A DNA stretch of 64,000 nt from assembly GCA_907163375.1 (NCBI GenBank), contig CAJQUW010006362.1:184862-248861 (forward strand), in the 5' to 3' direction. The notes beneath the pieces are model-generated. The model was not told the origin of the DNA and searched no databases. It was given only the letters and a program-made list of their open reading frames with translations. This stretch comes from Prostheceraeus crozeri. Lineage: Eukaryota > Platyhelminthes > Polycladida > Euryleptidae. Positions 22,967 to 33,197 of this stretch are shown piece after piece. The translations under genes were made by a program, and so were the position numbers. Position 1 is the stretch's first letter. Each line of letters opens with the position of its first letter.

Positions 22967-25365
22967 TCAAAGACGTCTCATTTTATTATGTAGTGTAGAT
23001 TTGTGCAGAATTTTTCTTTTCCGCGTATCTCTTCTTTTACGAGCATCAGTAATTTCAAATTGTTGACAATATAATCTAATGGATCTTTTAATCCAAATTT
23101 TTTGCATTGACTCTTCGAAAAAATGATGGTGATCAGTGCATGTATTTAATTTGTTAACGGTTTTAAGTTCTTCAAATGTCAGATCAACTATTCTTTTCAC
23201 TATTTTTCTTCTCACTATAAAAAATCGCAATTTACGAGAAAGATAATTTTCTAAATTCATCATAAACGCTAAAACACTACTATTAGGATACATCAAATGT
23301 GATTCTTCGTCAAATTTTCGTAAGCTAGTAAATGAACTTGCTGGAAGAGCAACACAAATGCACTTTTCGCATTCAGCGCATTCTCCGACTGATTTCAAGA
23401 ATGAGGCAATTGCGGAACCAACACAGTATATCAGTCCATCAAGCTGTGAGGAGGCACGGTGAACAAAAAAGCATTACGATGGAGATGCTCTATTGCTTCG
23501 GATCTTTCTTTTCGTGGCAACAGGTCACGTGAATTTCCGACTTGCGACGGATTCTCCACTGGAGTACTAGAGACAGTAGCTTCCTTTCGCTGGAGACAGT
23601 CGCTTCCTTTGAATGGATTCTGAAATACACAGCATGAGTACTTGCATGAATACATCAGAGCAATTGTAGAAATTATAGAACATCAACATTTAGTGCATAA
23701 AAACAAAGTGACACTTACTCAACGTATCCATCAATGAAAAAAGATTATTTTCGTCAGGCTCACTGACGTTGCGCTTCTTCCCGACAGCTCTAATCATCAG
23801 ACATGCCGAAACTAAGCGTAGGGTAGCTCTGAAGACTCCAGCATTTGGTGAGTAATTATGTCCGTTATGGCCGCGAATAATGCTAAATAAATTCTGTAAA
23901 GTAATTAATTTGTATTCATGCATTTGATGCTAGTATGTCTTATCATGCTTCCATTCAAATACATGATTTACATTAAACTTCAATGTAAACTGGATGATCG
24001 ACATCTGTATAAAACTAAATATTTCGAGTAGGCCAGGTATAATATTTCAATAATTCAATGATAATTATTCAATATGATGGCCATCAGTTGCAAGATGATT
24101 ACCATCAGTCTGCTGTCAGACAACTTCCTAGTAGGACAGTTATACATGTGGTCAGGAAAATGATCTGAGCAAACAGTAAATTTGGAAAATTTATGCAGGT
24201 TATCTACATACATCAAATCGGTTCTGTTGATGCGCATTGCCCACTGCATTGCTCTGAAATAAAAAATGTTGCTTTTCAACAGACAAGATCGTTCATGTCC
24301 TTTCAATAAAAGGGGATGAAAATATTTGATAGCATTGTAAACAGTTTGAGTTATTGGTCAAGTTTATTCCATTGCAAAGAGAAGTTGTCAGTTAATTATC
24401 AATTGTGACGTTATTTACACGCTGAGTTGCGTCGGAATAATGATTCTGTTGCTAAATGGTCAAACTAAAACGATATTACACCGTCAGGTATAGTCTTCAC
24501 TATTTAAATTGCTTCAGAAACAAACAATGTCTGAATATCACTTGCACCCCCACAAGAGTAGGCCTACTCATTACCTGGACATACATGCTTACAGTTGTGT
24601 TGTAATGCCACGAGTAATTACTAGCACAAGAAATAATACAAGGTTGAATTGAAGGTGATAATTGAAGGCTGAAAACTCAGACATAACAAAGTATGTGAAT
24701 AGGCTCAACATTAGAGGACGTTAGTAATGACGTAGACTGTAGGCGTTCGGCCATACCTGGTGAATTAATATATGAAGTAAGGTTACTGCTAAGCGCCGAC
24801 CCAGTTAAATGAAAACACGGAGTGTTCGGTACGTTTCGTGAGCCTTTTTCTACCTTTTTGTCCGCTTTGTTCGGGAACCCCTCCTGCTCCCGTCTTTTGT
24901 GATGAGGATCAAAATTGACTGCCGTGTGCTATTGACACGTAGTCTTAAAATGACATCAACAGGTCGCCGCTGTGTCATGCAAGATAACCACATGCTTCAG
25001 TCAGACAGATGTTAGTGGTGATTTGGCTTGTGAGTCAAGATCAAGCACAAAATCGGTAGAATATTGCCAGAATAATGACAAGTAAATCCACCTCTATCAT
25101 TCCAGGAAATATTTGTAATATGGATGTTTCCATTGTGTAGTTAAACAATATCTTAACATGAAAACATATGATTTTGACGTAGAACTGCCAACTCGTCTTT
25201 TATGCTGCATTTTTCAGAAATGCCACGTTCATGGATAAAATGAATACAAAAAATGAATAATATGATAAATGACCTATCATTATCACTTGGAAAGCTATGA
25301 AGACGCTTCCCATATTGCCCAAAATAGCTTTCACAACTTGAGACACAACAATTTCTCACATTCAT
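22967..25365 (-). pseudogene. THAP-domain gene with P-transposase tail but no catalytic core
   Basis: Four minus-strand exons. Exon 1 (25,365-25,274) encodes MNVRNCCVSSCESYFG, the first half of a THAP zinc finger. Exon 2 (24,253-24,103) completes it (KFTVCSDHF); the join after GATAG is phase-consistent. Exon 3 (23,893-23,719) encodes LFSIIRGHNGHNYSPNAGVF, the post-catalytic region of P transposases. Exon 4 (from 23,619) encodes GLIYCVGSAIASFLK, CAECEKC and PNSSVLAFMMNLENYL, the P C-terminal Cys-rich region, ending in a basic tail. The RNase H core expected between exons 2 and 3 is absent; only about 210 bp lie there. Exon 4 needs a frame change near 23,445 and its phase does not match exon 3 at the simplest acceptor. 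It is either a deleted P element or a decayed domesticated gene. Confidence 0.65.
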
Positions 25366-26880
25366 CTTGGCGAAAAAAGATGGCGGATTTGTCGCCACTA
25401 AAAACACATTAGAGTAATGGGGAGTTTCCACAATTGATATATTTAAACACTTTGATCAAACCTGAAGAGAGGAAAAGAGATCCCTATAGGATAAATTTTC
25501 ATTATCCTTCAGAAACCAAGTCTGCCAACAGTGGGGTTGCTTTCGCAACACTTACCTAACAGATTAATTGTTTTTCCCGAAGATCAGTAGTTGTTCCTGA
25601 GACATCTTTTGCAGAGTAGACCAAATAATTGGAGTAGGCTGTTCATCTGAAAGAGAAATCGGTTAAACTGGTAGATGGATGCACAACAATGGCTGTTGGT
25701 TATGTAAACTATTTACGTGAAGAATATGTACTGCATGTAAACTGTATGTATAGTATTTTCAACATGTGTGTACCAAATTTAGAAAACTGACCAGCGAGAG
25801 TAGGAAATATGGAAGACTTAAGACGTTGCATTCACGAAAAGGTGAATTTGCCAGCAGCACTCGAAATCGATTAGCATAAATGATTTCTGAATAGTCAAGG
25901 AGTGCAGACCCTGGTCTACATAGGCTTAATATCTCTGAAGACGAACCACACAAAATATTGTGTGCAGAAGAATATCGTCCTCGTTTCTGCTATTTGTGAT
26001 ACCGTGGTACCACTTCATTGCTAGATTTGTTTCTTTGTTATTACGTAACACTACGTCTTGCTCATTACATCTTTATGAAGTTAGTAATTTCTTCATTATA
26101 AATAAAATTCAGTAGTTTGAATGTCTTTCGTTTTACATGACATCATATTTATTTGCAGCCTGCAATACAATAGAATACCGTGTGCTTAAGTTAGGATAGA
26201 TGTATCACTCGAATCTTAAAAATACAATATAGGCACTTTTGTTACACAATTTGCAGTAAAATCATCATAAAACCCAACAAAAGTATGGACATCTTTATTA
26301 TTTCAATGTAATGTAGGCCAATCAGCTTTCAAGTGAAATCCTCAATTCAGGTATTAGGTATAAACCTAATTCTGTGGTCTAACGTATCACAGCCGTCGAG
26401 TTTGTAACTCATTAGTAGGCGCATAAAAAATTAATTGACTGCAGATATCTCAAATTTGTTGTGTTCCTCAAGGTAAACTTTTTGATGCTTCTTCAACTTG
26501 CGAGGAAGACTACTGGTCTCCTCAGTAACATTGTAGATATGAGTGACTGGAATAAACATACGCAGGGCTCGTAAATGCAAATCCCAAAAAATACGGAAAC
26601 TACCAGGAACATAGCGTAAGAACACCTTACTCTATGACCTTACTCTTTAACCACCTTACTCTAAGACCAGGAATAGCCTAATAATAATAATAAGAATAGT
26701 AAAAACAGCAATCGGCCGCATATTGTATCAAATGAAAATTGAAAATCTTTACAAAACACGTAGATGCATTCTGTCATGCTGGATTTCTATTTATTTCTAC
26801 ATATAGCGACAGATCTATGCTAAAGACACTTAGTGAGCGTTCTTTAAGAACCAACTGAATGGGAAAATGACTTAGAGCAC
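25366..26880. other. No confident gene; two exon-like segments
   Basis: Splice-bounded minus-strand segments occur at about 25,562-25,645 (TCTCTTTCAG| ... TTAG|GTAAGT; could be a 5' untranslated exon of the THAP gene) and 26,431-26,546 (TTATTCCAG| then an open frame ending LEEHNKFEISAVN). Neither joins in phase to a neighbour, so neither is called. Confidence 0.3.
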
Positions 26881-27020
26881 ATATGTATGTGTATTGAAGC
26901 AAGACAAAGTTAACCCGACATGTTTCGATTGGTCTGTTCCGAGCGTACCCAGCAATACAGTGAAAAGACCAGCCGAAACATGTCGGGTTAACTTTGTCTT
27001 GCTTCAATACACATACATAT
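26881..27020. repeat. Long perfect hairpin, 47-bp arms
   Basis: Arms at 26,881-26,927 and 26,974-27,020 are exact reverse complements over 47 bp (starting ATATGTATGTGTATTGAAGC). Pairing continues imperfectly inward (GGTCT with AGACC), leaving a loop of about 30 nt. The inner edge of both arms reads GTTTCG/CGAAAC followed by the ATGT word. No coding sense is seen. It could be a recent foldback repeat or give rise to double-stranded RNA. Confidence 0.9.
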
Positions 27021-28941
27021 CGTGATGCTCTGTGCGTATAAGATTATCAGTAGGCGAAATGACTTAAATGTTTTTAAAAAATGGCTACGATTGCGAGTTG
27101 ATGAAAATTCCGAAACTGTTAGATACCATACTCCACTTTGTACTACTTGACATGTGACCCTCGACCCTCCATTGCTGCCGTTAGGGGAGGAGACCATAGG
27201 GGTACGGTAGGCTAAGCTACGGTACTTGTGACATCTTCTTGGTGGAAGGTGGTTAGATGCAAATTTTGGCTAGTAAAGATTGTCAAATCACAAAAATAGA
27301 GGAAGTGATTTTCTGTCATACTACTAATTTTATACACCATTTAACATGTGGGAGATTATGAAATGGTGTAGCTACAAAAATAGCAGCATGACAATTCACT
27401 TTTTTTGACAGTTGACAAACTTCCTTACCCAAATTATATTATCCTTGGTTAGATGTGCTGAAATGTAGGCGCCGCAGGCGAAACAGCCAGTTTTTCGGAC
27501 TCATCGGACTAGGCTATAAATCAGGAAAATGAATTCGGATGTTAATGATAATATATACAAAGCCTTGCTGCGATGAAATTCATATTGATGGTGAATGTAA
27601 AATGGTACACAATATTACCACATCAAAGGTTTGTGTTTAGTAGAAAGAATTAGAAATCATCTAACTAACAAAAACTTGCGAAATATTCATAAATCAAATC
27701 TCACATTTTACACAACATCTGCGAAATACAACAATCATTTGATCACTTATAGCGACGCATTCTTAACGGACTGTCTCGGGAGTATCAACTATATGAACTA
27801 ACTGATACTTGAAATGCCTTCTGCAGGCGAAACCTTCTGCCTTACGAAGAATAGTTAAGCTACCGAATCCTTATGATGCGAAGCATGCAGAGCTTCAAGG
27901 TTCTTGGCGCATTGATACATATCGCCGCCCATATAGAGTCCCAGTCGAAAGAGCCGTTTAGACTTTACAGACCGTTATTAACTATCAGAGTGCGACACTT
28001 CCAGTGCCTGCAGCACTCCAGGCGAAATAGGCCCGACCTTAGAACATGTTAAAAATGGTCTTTTTGAATGGGTTACAGTGTAATTATAGATACACTGGCA
28101 TCTATGAATTTGGCACTTAAATAAAATGCCACAGCCGAAAGTTCAGCGCTAAGTAGAATTGCTGTAGCTAGGCCAGCAGATTTTTCCGAAAGCGAAACAA
28201 CAGTCATCATCAATTGATAGACATTTTCATGGCGCCACCAACAGAAGAGACCAGAAGAGCAATTCCAGACTTAAATGTATTTTCAAGCACCGCAAGCGAA
28301 ACTTCCAGCATTCTAGAGTTTCAACTATCATATTTTGGTACTCAGAATCCTGAATAAATACGTTTGGCAACGACAGGGTTCGTTCTGTTAAAGCGAGGTG
28401 CAAAAAATACTGAACCAACTGATGAGATGTCAAAAATGCGAAAAATACGGACGAGGTGTAAAAGAGAACGGAAAATACGGAAATTTACAAACCTTGGACA
28501 CGTAGATTTTCTTAATTTTCTCATCGGGTTAACTTTACGCTATCAGATGTAGCTAAAAAGCTTTTCTTCCGATTTTAATGAAATAAGGTTTGTTAGGAGA
28601 AAAGACCCATACCCAGACGTCCCTTAGGTTTTATTAACTCTTCTACTGAGCAGCTATTTTTGCAAAGTGAATTGGGCACCCGAGACAAAATGTCACACAT
28701 CAGAAAAAAATGATACCTGCATTATTTAACAAAATAGGAAAGAAACATTTAACACATTTGTCATTTTTTTAATATACTTATGTATCAATTAGTTTTGATT
28801 ATGGGTGCCAAGATTGTCAAAACGATTTTTAAGTACCCGGTACATGCAATAATTGAGAATAGTTGATAGGTTCAAAATGGCATATTGACCTGAAATCTAT
28901 TGCAACGATCAAGAATATCGATGGATCAGCAACATGAAACG
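27021..28941. other. No gene; irregular series of GCAGGCGAAAC motifs
   Basis: Non-coding by eye. Between 27,470 and 28,300 a word close to GCAGGCGAAAC recurs about six times (near 27,476, 27,829, 28,020, 28,134, 28,190, 28,290) with uneven spacing and loosely shared flanks. The lower end should contain the 3' UTR of the exon at 28,942. Confidence 0.4.
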
Positions 28942-29073
28942 TTAATACCAATTGGGCATACAATTGCCGCACACGAACTTCTTCTGATATTTGTAGCAAA
29001 GTCCGCAATACCATTTCTCGCAGACAGTGCAACTGCTGCAGGTGTTGTTGTCTGCTTCCCCGCTGATCTTTTT
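28942..29073 (-). CDS. Terminal exon: Cys-rich zinc-binding tail
   Basis: The exon begins after TTTTCTGCAG| in phase 0 and ends with TAA. It encodes KKISGEADNNTCSSCTVCEK then WYCGLCYKYQKKFVCGNCMP and NWY. Paired Cys (CSSCTVC, CGLC, CGNC) make a compact zinc-binding module resembling half of a PHD/RING-like finger or the Cys-rich tails of some transposases. An alternative donor GTATTA follows CMPNW; read-through to the stop three codons on is simpler. It joins in phase to the exon at 30,368. Assignment to the recombinase-like gene upstream is inferred from strand and order. Confidence 0.6.
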   Translation of the reverse strand, partial: KKISGEADNNTCSSCTVCEKWYCGLCYKYQKKFVCGNCMPNWY

Positions 29074-30367
29074 CTGCAGAAAATAAGGAGTACCAGTTAT
29101 GTAGAGATCAGAAGAATAAATAGAAAATCAGTTTGACTGAAGCAATCTGCAATTATAACGCGAATTTCCAGCTTCCATTCACAGATTAAGTACAGGAATT
29201 TTGTTGAAGTTTTAGTCTTTCACTGTCAATATTAAACTAATGACTTGATCCATTGAATAATTATTGCCAATTTTTGTCCCACCTTAATTTGAAGTTACTG
29301 CAAAGTTATTGATTATTTGGTCAAGCGTGACAAATCGACTATTGTCCTTTATCCATTCTATTCTTCATTTGCTTAAACTATGATTATTAGGTTCTGTATG
29401 TAGCTCAATATCTATATCAGCCTTTTCTAGAAAGAACCAATGCAAGTATTTGTACAAATGACATATTTCAATCCAACTGAGCACATTCTCAATAATAATA
29501 AATGAAATAGGAAAAAGATACTACATGTATATTTGAGCAAAAATGTTGTTATGGCTTACTTGACACATAAAATTAGACCACTCATTCCATCACAAACCTA
29601 CTCCCCCACCCCTCTTATTTCAATTCTACATTTTTGAGCGAATCTCAAGGATGATGGCTTTAACCTCATTTTGGCGGAAATCCGCAAAATTGCGGAAAAT
29701 TGTCAGGTTTGTAACATGTATGTGTGTGCTTGTAGAAAAGCATGCAATCGATTGGCAAAGGAAACCATTTCAAAACACTTATATGCAGGCCACTATTGTG
29801 TCAAGATGTGAAATTTGCGTAGGGCCTACCCGCGGTCCAATAAGCTCTGTCAAGGATAGAGGAACAATTTATGAGCTTAATTCTTAAATAGGTGGCTGCA
29901 ATTAAGTGATGTGATGCCAATATCTAAAGGGCCTGGTCTTTGATCCGAATTACAGGGCTCTTCATATCATGATGCCTAGCGACAGTTGCTTCTGATTAAT
30001 TGATGATGATCGTTTGTCAATGACAATCATTGTCGAGGGCTCTGGCTCTGAGACACACATAAAGCTATTGATGTGTGTTCTGGCCTGGTCACAGTCAGGA
30101 CCAACATTAACTAAAGAAAATGTTTGGACATATACATACGTTTCAGGAGCGAAGGGGTTAGATAACGTTGAAAAACATCAACAAGAGCAGATAATTCGCG
30201 ACACTGTCGTACTCGACATCGGTACTCGATCAATATAGTACGTAATTTATGATTTTTCTTTCACAACATAATAGCCATGGCTAATTAAGGTATTGACATA
30301 TCAATTCGACATTTAACGATATCAACAATCATATACACTACAAGCTTTTCATTCAATTTCAACTCAC
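29074..30367 (-). other. Probable intron
   Basis: Lies between two phase-0 exons, bounded by CAG|GTGAGT and TTTTCTGCAG|. No gene or element recognised inside it. Confidence 0.45.
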
Positions 30368-30451
30368 CTGTTCTTCGGAAGACGCCCACATCAACAGGGC
30401 CTTGGTGCTCCACTTGCGAGTTCTTCTCAATTTTAATCTTGGTGGAATTTT
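30368..30451 (-). CDS. Internal exon, basic segment
   Basis: Exactly 28 codons, phase 0 to 0, between TTTGTCTACCAG| and GAACAG|GTGAGT. It encodes KIPPRLKLRRTRKWSTKALL then MWASSEEQ; the RRTRKW run looks like a nuclear or DNA-binding basic patch. It joins the neighbours on both sides without a stop. Confidence 0.6.
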
Positions 30452-30667
30452 CTGGTAGACAAAAAAAGATACAAGATTTAGCTCAACAATTTAATATTTT
30501 CGATAATTTTACTTCGATTATAATGTGCAACTTCAACGTCAGTCGTTCAAAATTGTCAGTTATAGCGCAATATTCTCTTCGGTTGATGGTAAAGGCTAAG
30601 TTACCTTGACTTCCAAAACTTATTCGATGGATACTATATTTCGCTTGCCTATCCACAACCCTTTTAC

Positions 30668-30711
30668 CTGTGCATTCATCTTTTCATCTGCTTGGGTTTG
30701 GTAGAACGATG
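30668..30711 (-). CDS. Internal exon
   Basis: A 44-bp exon, phase 1 in and phase 0 out, with acceptor AGAGTCAG| and donor GCACAG|GTAAAA. It encodes (A)SFYQTQADEKMNAQ. The phase fits both the microexon upstream and the basic exon downstream. Confidence 0.55.
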
Positions 30712-30935
30712 CTGACTCTTACAAAAATAAGGTTGGAAAGTTTGTTATGTACCACCATTGATGTGACATAATCCAATAATTTCTTTTAATCTCCAGTTTT
30801 GGAGCCCAAATTTTGCACTAATAACTTTAAAATTTACAGGCTATCGAAGGGAGTTAAGGTAGTTCTCATAGAAACATGTTTTCGATAAACGGACGAACCA
30901 TCAATGGCCAATTCGAATTAACGAAATCTACTTAC

Positions 30936-30961
30936 CGTCAGTTTGTGGACTAAGCCACTTC
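30936..30961 (-). CDS. Microexon, 26 bp
   Basis: Bounded by CGATTGCAG| and CTGACG|GTAAGT. In the one frame that continues into the next exon it encodes KWLSPQTD, entering in phase 2 and leaving in phase 1. Short, so the call depends on the neighbours' phases. Confidence 0.45.
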
Positions 30962-31404
30962 CTGCAATCGATAAAGAACGGCAGATTATGCTAATATTTA
31001 CCCTCTAATATATGCTAAAAATAGAGACCTGGTGAAAAAAAGTGACCAAATAGAGGACAATAGAGACCGGTCTCTAAATAGATCCCATTTCGTCACCATG
31101 TGTTTGACTCACAGGATGTCCCAAAACCACAGTTGAAATTAGGTGGAATGTGCAGATCTACGAATTAGCAGCAAATCGACGATCGATTTCTCTATGTCAG
31201 AACATAAGAAATTGATCGACGATTAAAGGAGCAGTCCAGCCCAAAATCATGTCGGGCTCAGTCCCACGAAATTCTGACTCTCGGTGGAGGACAAAAAACC
31301 GAATTTAGTGACCATTTTATGACGTCATTCACAATTGGGTTTCGTTCTTGAAAGCGAAGGAACTCTCTGACAATGGTATCGAGGTATTTCTATTTCTAAT
31401 CTAT

Positions 31405-33197
31405 GGGCCGTATTCCAGAACCAACCTTGAGTTTCAAGGTTCCCTTAACACTATTGTTCGATTTTCAAGGCAGCCTTATCGAATTCCAGATGCTGTTTGC
31501 ATCTGTCCACTCAAGGCGGCCTTGAAACCCTCCCTTGAGATAAAGTGGACTGCATTCCAGAACGTTTTTCAATGTGAAGGGAGCTCTCGATATCTATAAA
31601 ATTTTGCTTGATTTCTAAGGCCAGCTGAGGGCTCCCTTGAAAGCTTAGAATATCGGTCAACAACAACACGACAGTCTCTGCCGAAATGAGTGACTATATC
31701 AGAAGATCAGCACAAATAGGTCGACTGGACTTTGCCAATTCAAGATGTGAACACCATGCTCGAATCTACGAAGATCTTGACACCATTTTAACCGAGAATC
31801 AGTTTTTCCAAAGGTATCGCTTCACCAGAAGAGGATTCTGCTACATTCTGCGCTTATTGAAAGACGATCTTTCCGAACCAGTCAATAATCGAGGAAGTCC
31901 TGTACCGCCTTCCATTCAATTGAAAGTTGCCCTTCGATACTTTGCGAGTGACAGTTTCCAAATTGTCATTGGTGACTTGTTCAAACTTTCCCAGTCGACA
32001 GTGAGAAAGATTGTGCAGAAAGTATCTGAGGCCATTGCGAGAAAGCGTCCGCTATTCATCAAATTTCCCAAAGGTTCTGAAGCCATCTTAAAGATGACCA
32101 AGTTTTTCGAAGTGTCGGGATTTCCATGTGTTTTGGGTTGTGTAGATGGCACTCATATTCCTGTGGAAGTGCGCAATGTTGAAGACCGAGAGATCTACAG
32201 AAATAGAAAGTCGAAATTGTCTCTAAACGTGCAAGGAATTTGTGATGCTGACATGAAATTTGTCAATATTGTTGCTAGGTGGCCAGGATCAACGCATGAT
32301 TCCCGGATTTTTGACAATAGCCTCATATGTACTCGCTTTGAAAATGGTGAATACAATGGCTTATTGCTGGGTGACAAAGGCTATCCTTGCCTACCCTTTT
32401 TGATGGTCCCGTTCAGGAACTCAGATGGAAGTGGTGAGGCCCACTACAATTGTGCTCATGCAAAGACACGATCAAGTATTGAAAGACTATTTGGTGTTTG
32501 GAAGCGCAGGTTCCCCTGCATGACATTTGGATTGAAATGCAAAATGTCAAATAACATGGCCATTATCATTGCAACAGCTGTATTACAAAATATAGCAGTC
32601 ATAATGAAGGAGCCACACTTTGAAGACAGCATCGATGAGAATGGTTCTTTTCCTGCAGATTACGTTGAGACTGATGCACTGAATTTAGAGGATAATTCCA
32701 TGGGAAACGCTGTTTGACATTTGATTGTGCAGCAGTATTTCAATAAAGAGTCTCAGTTTAAGAGTTCTCAGGTTAAGGAAGTTGTCTCGATTCCTTTATG
32801 CGAATTGAAGGCGCTATGTTGTCAAATCATGACGTCTGCAAAAGCGGTCCACTGCAATAACGCTGTTAATGCTTGATTAACTGACCTTTCTAGTGATTGA
32901 ATGGGTATTGATGACAATGAACAATGTAACAAATTGTGACAAACTGTTGCAGTTTCACGAATTGTCACGACTTTAGTTAAGGTCGACCTTATTCAAGGTG
33001 GCCTTGAGTGCCATGAAGTTTTGCAGTAACTGAAGGGAGACTTGGCAGTAAGGAACTCCTTCATGAAGGGAGCTTCAAAGGTACGTTCTGGAATACCTAT
33101 AAGTCAAGGCTGCCTTGAATAAGGGCACCTTGGAAATGCCTCCCTTGGTCAAGGCGGCTTTGCGAGAAAAATTAAAGGAGGTTCTGGAATACGGCCC
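31405..33197 (+). mobile_element. PIF/Harbinger element, apparently complete
   Basis: The 18-bp termini GGGCCGTATTCCAGAACC and its exact inverse lie at 31,405 and 33,197, flanked by TAT on both sides (31,402-31,404 and 33,198-33,200), a 3-bp duplication as expected for PIF/Harbinger. A partial second TIR copy lies inside each end (ATTCCAGAACG near 31,552; CGTTCTGGAATAC near 33,085). Many CAAGG/CCTTG words crowd both subterminal regions. One open gene is present. Confidence 0.95.
31686..32717 (+). CDS. Harbinger DDE transposase (HARBI1-like), 343 aa
   Basis: Cut-and-paste transposase of the DDE_Tnp_4 family. Visible blocks are an N-terminal helix-turn-helix region (LKVALRYFASDSFQIVIGDL, then FKLSQSTVRKIVQKVSEAI), the catalytic CVLGCVDGTHIPV, the middle block LLLGDKGYPCLPFLMVPF, and the final AHAKTRSSIERLFGVWKRRF with the catalytic Glu. 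Length and motif spacing are normal and the frame is fully open. The ATG lies just downstream of CTCTGCCGAA, 281 bp into the element. Harbinger elements usually also encode a Myb-like accessory protein; none is visible, so DNA recognition may rest on this protein alone or on a partner elsewhere. Confidence 0.95.
   Translation: MSDYIRRSAQIGRLDFANSRCEHHARIYEDLDTILTENQFFQRYRFTRRGFCYILRLLKDDLSEPVNNRGSPVPPSIQLKVALRYFASDSFQIVIGDLFKLSQSTVRKIVQKVSEAIARKRPLFIKFPKGSEAILKMTKFFEVSGFPCVLGCVDGTHIPVEVRNVEDREIYRNRKSKLSLNVQGICDADMKFVNIVARWPGSTHDSRIFDNSLICTRFENGEYNGLLLGDKGYPCLPFLMVPFRNSDGSGEAHYNCAHAKTRSSIERLFGVWKRRFPCMTFGLKCKMSNNMAIIIATAVLQNIAVIMKEPHFEDSIDENGSFPADYVETDALNLEDNSMGNAV

Noticed and set aside
25562-25645. 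Splice-bounded minus-strand segment encoding EQPTPIIWSTLQKMSQEQLL
   Set aside because: Good acceptor and donor, but an in-frame stop precedes the donor and no partner exon fits.
26431-26546. Possible terminal exon ending NKFEISAVN
   Set aside because: The phase does not match any upstream exon found.
30607-30640. Another possible minus-strand exon ending GTCAAG|GTAACT
   Set aside because: Its phases would break the otherwise consistent chain of exons at 30.96-28.94 kb.
31916-32377. Minus-strand open frames inside the Harbinger gene
   Set aside because: Shadows of the plus-strand transposase.
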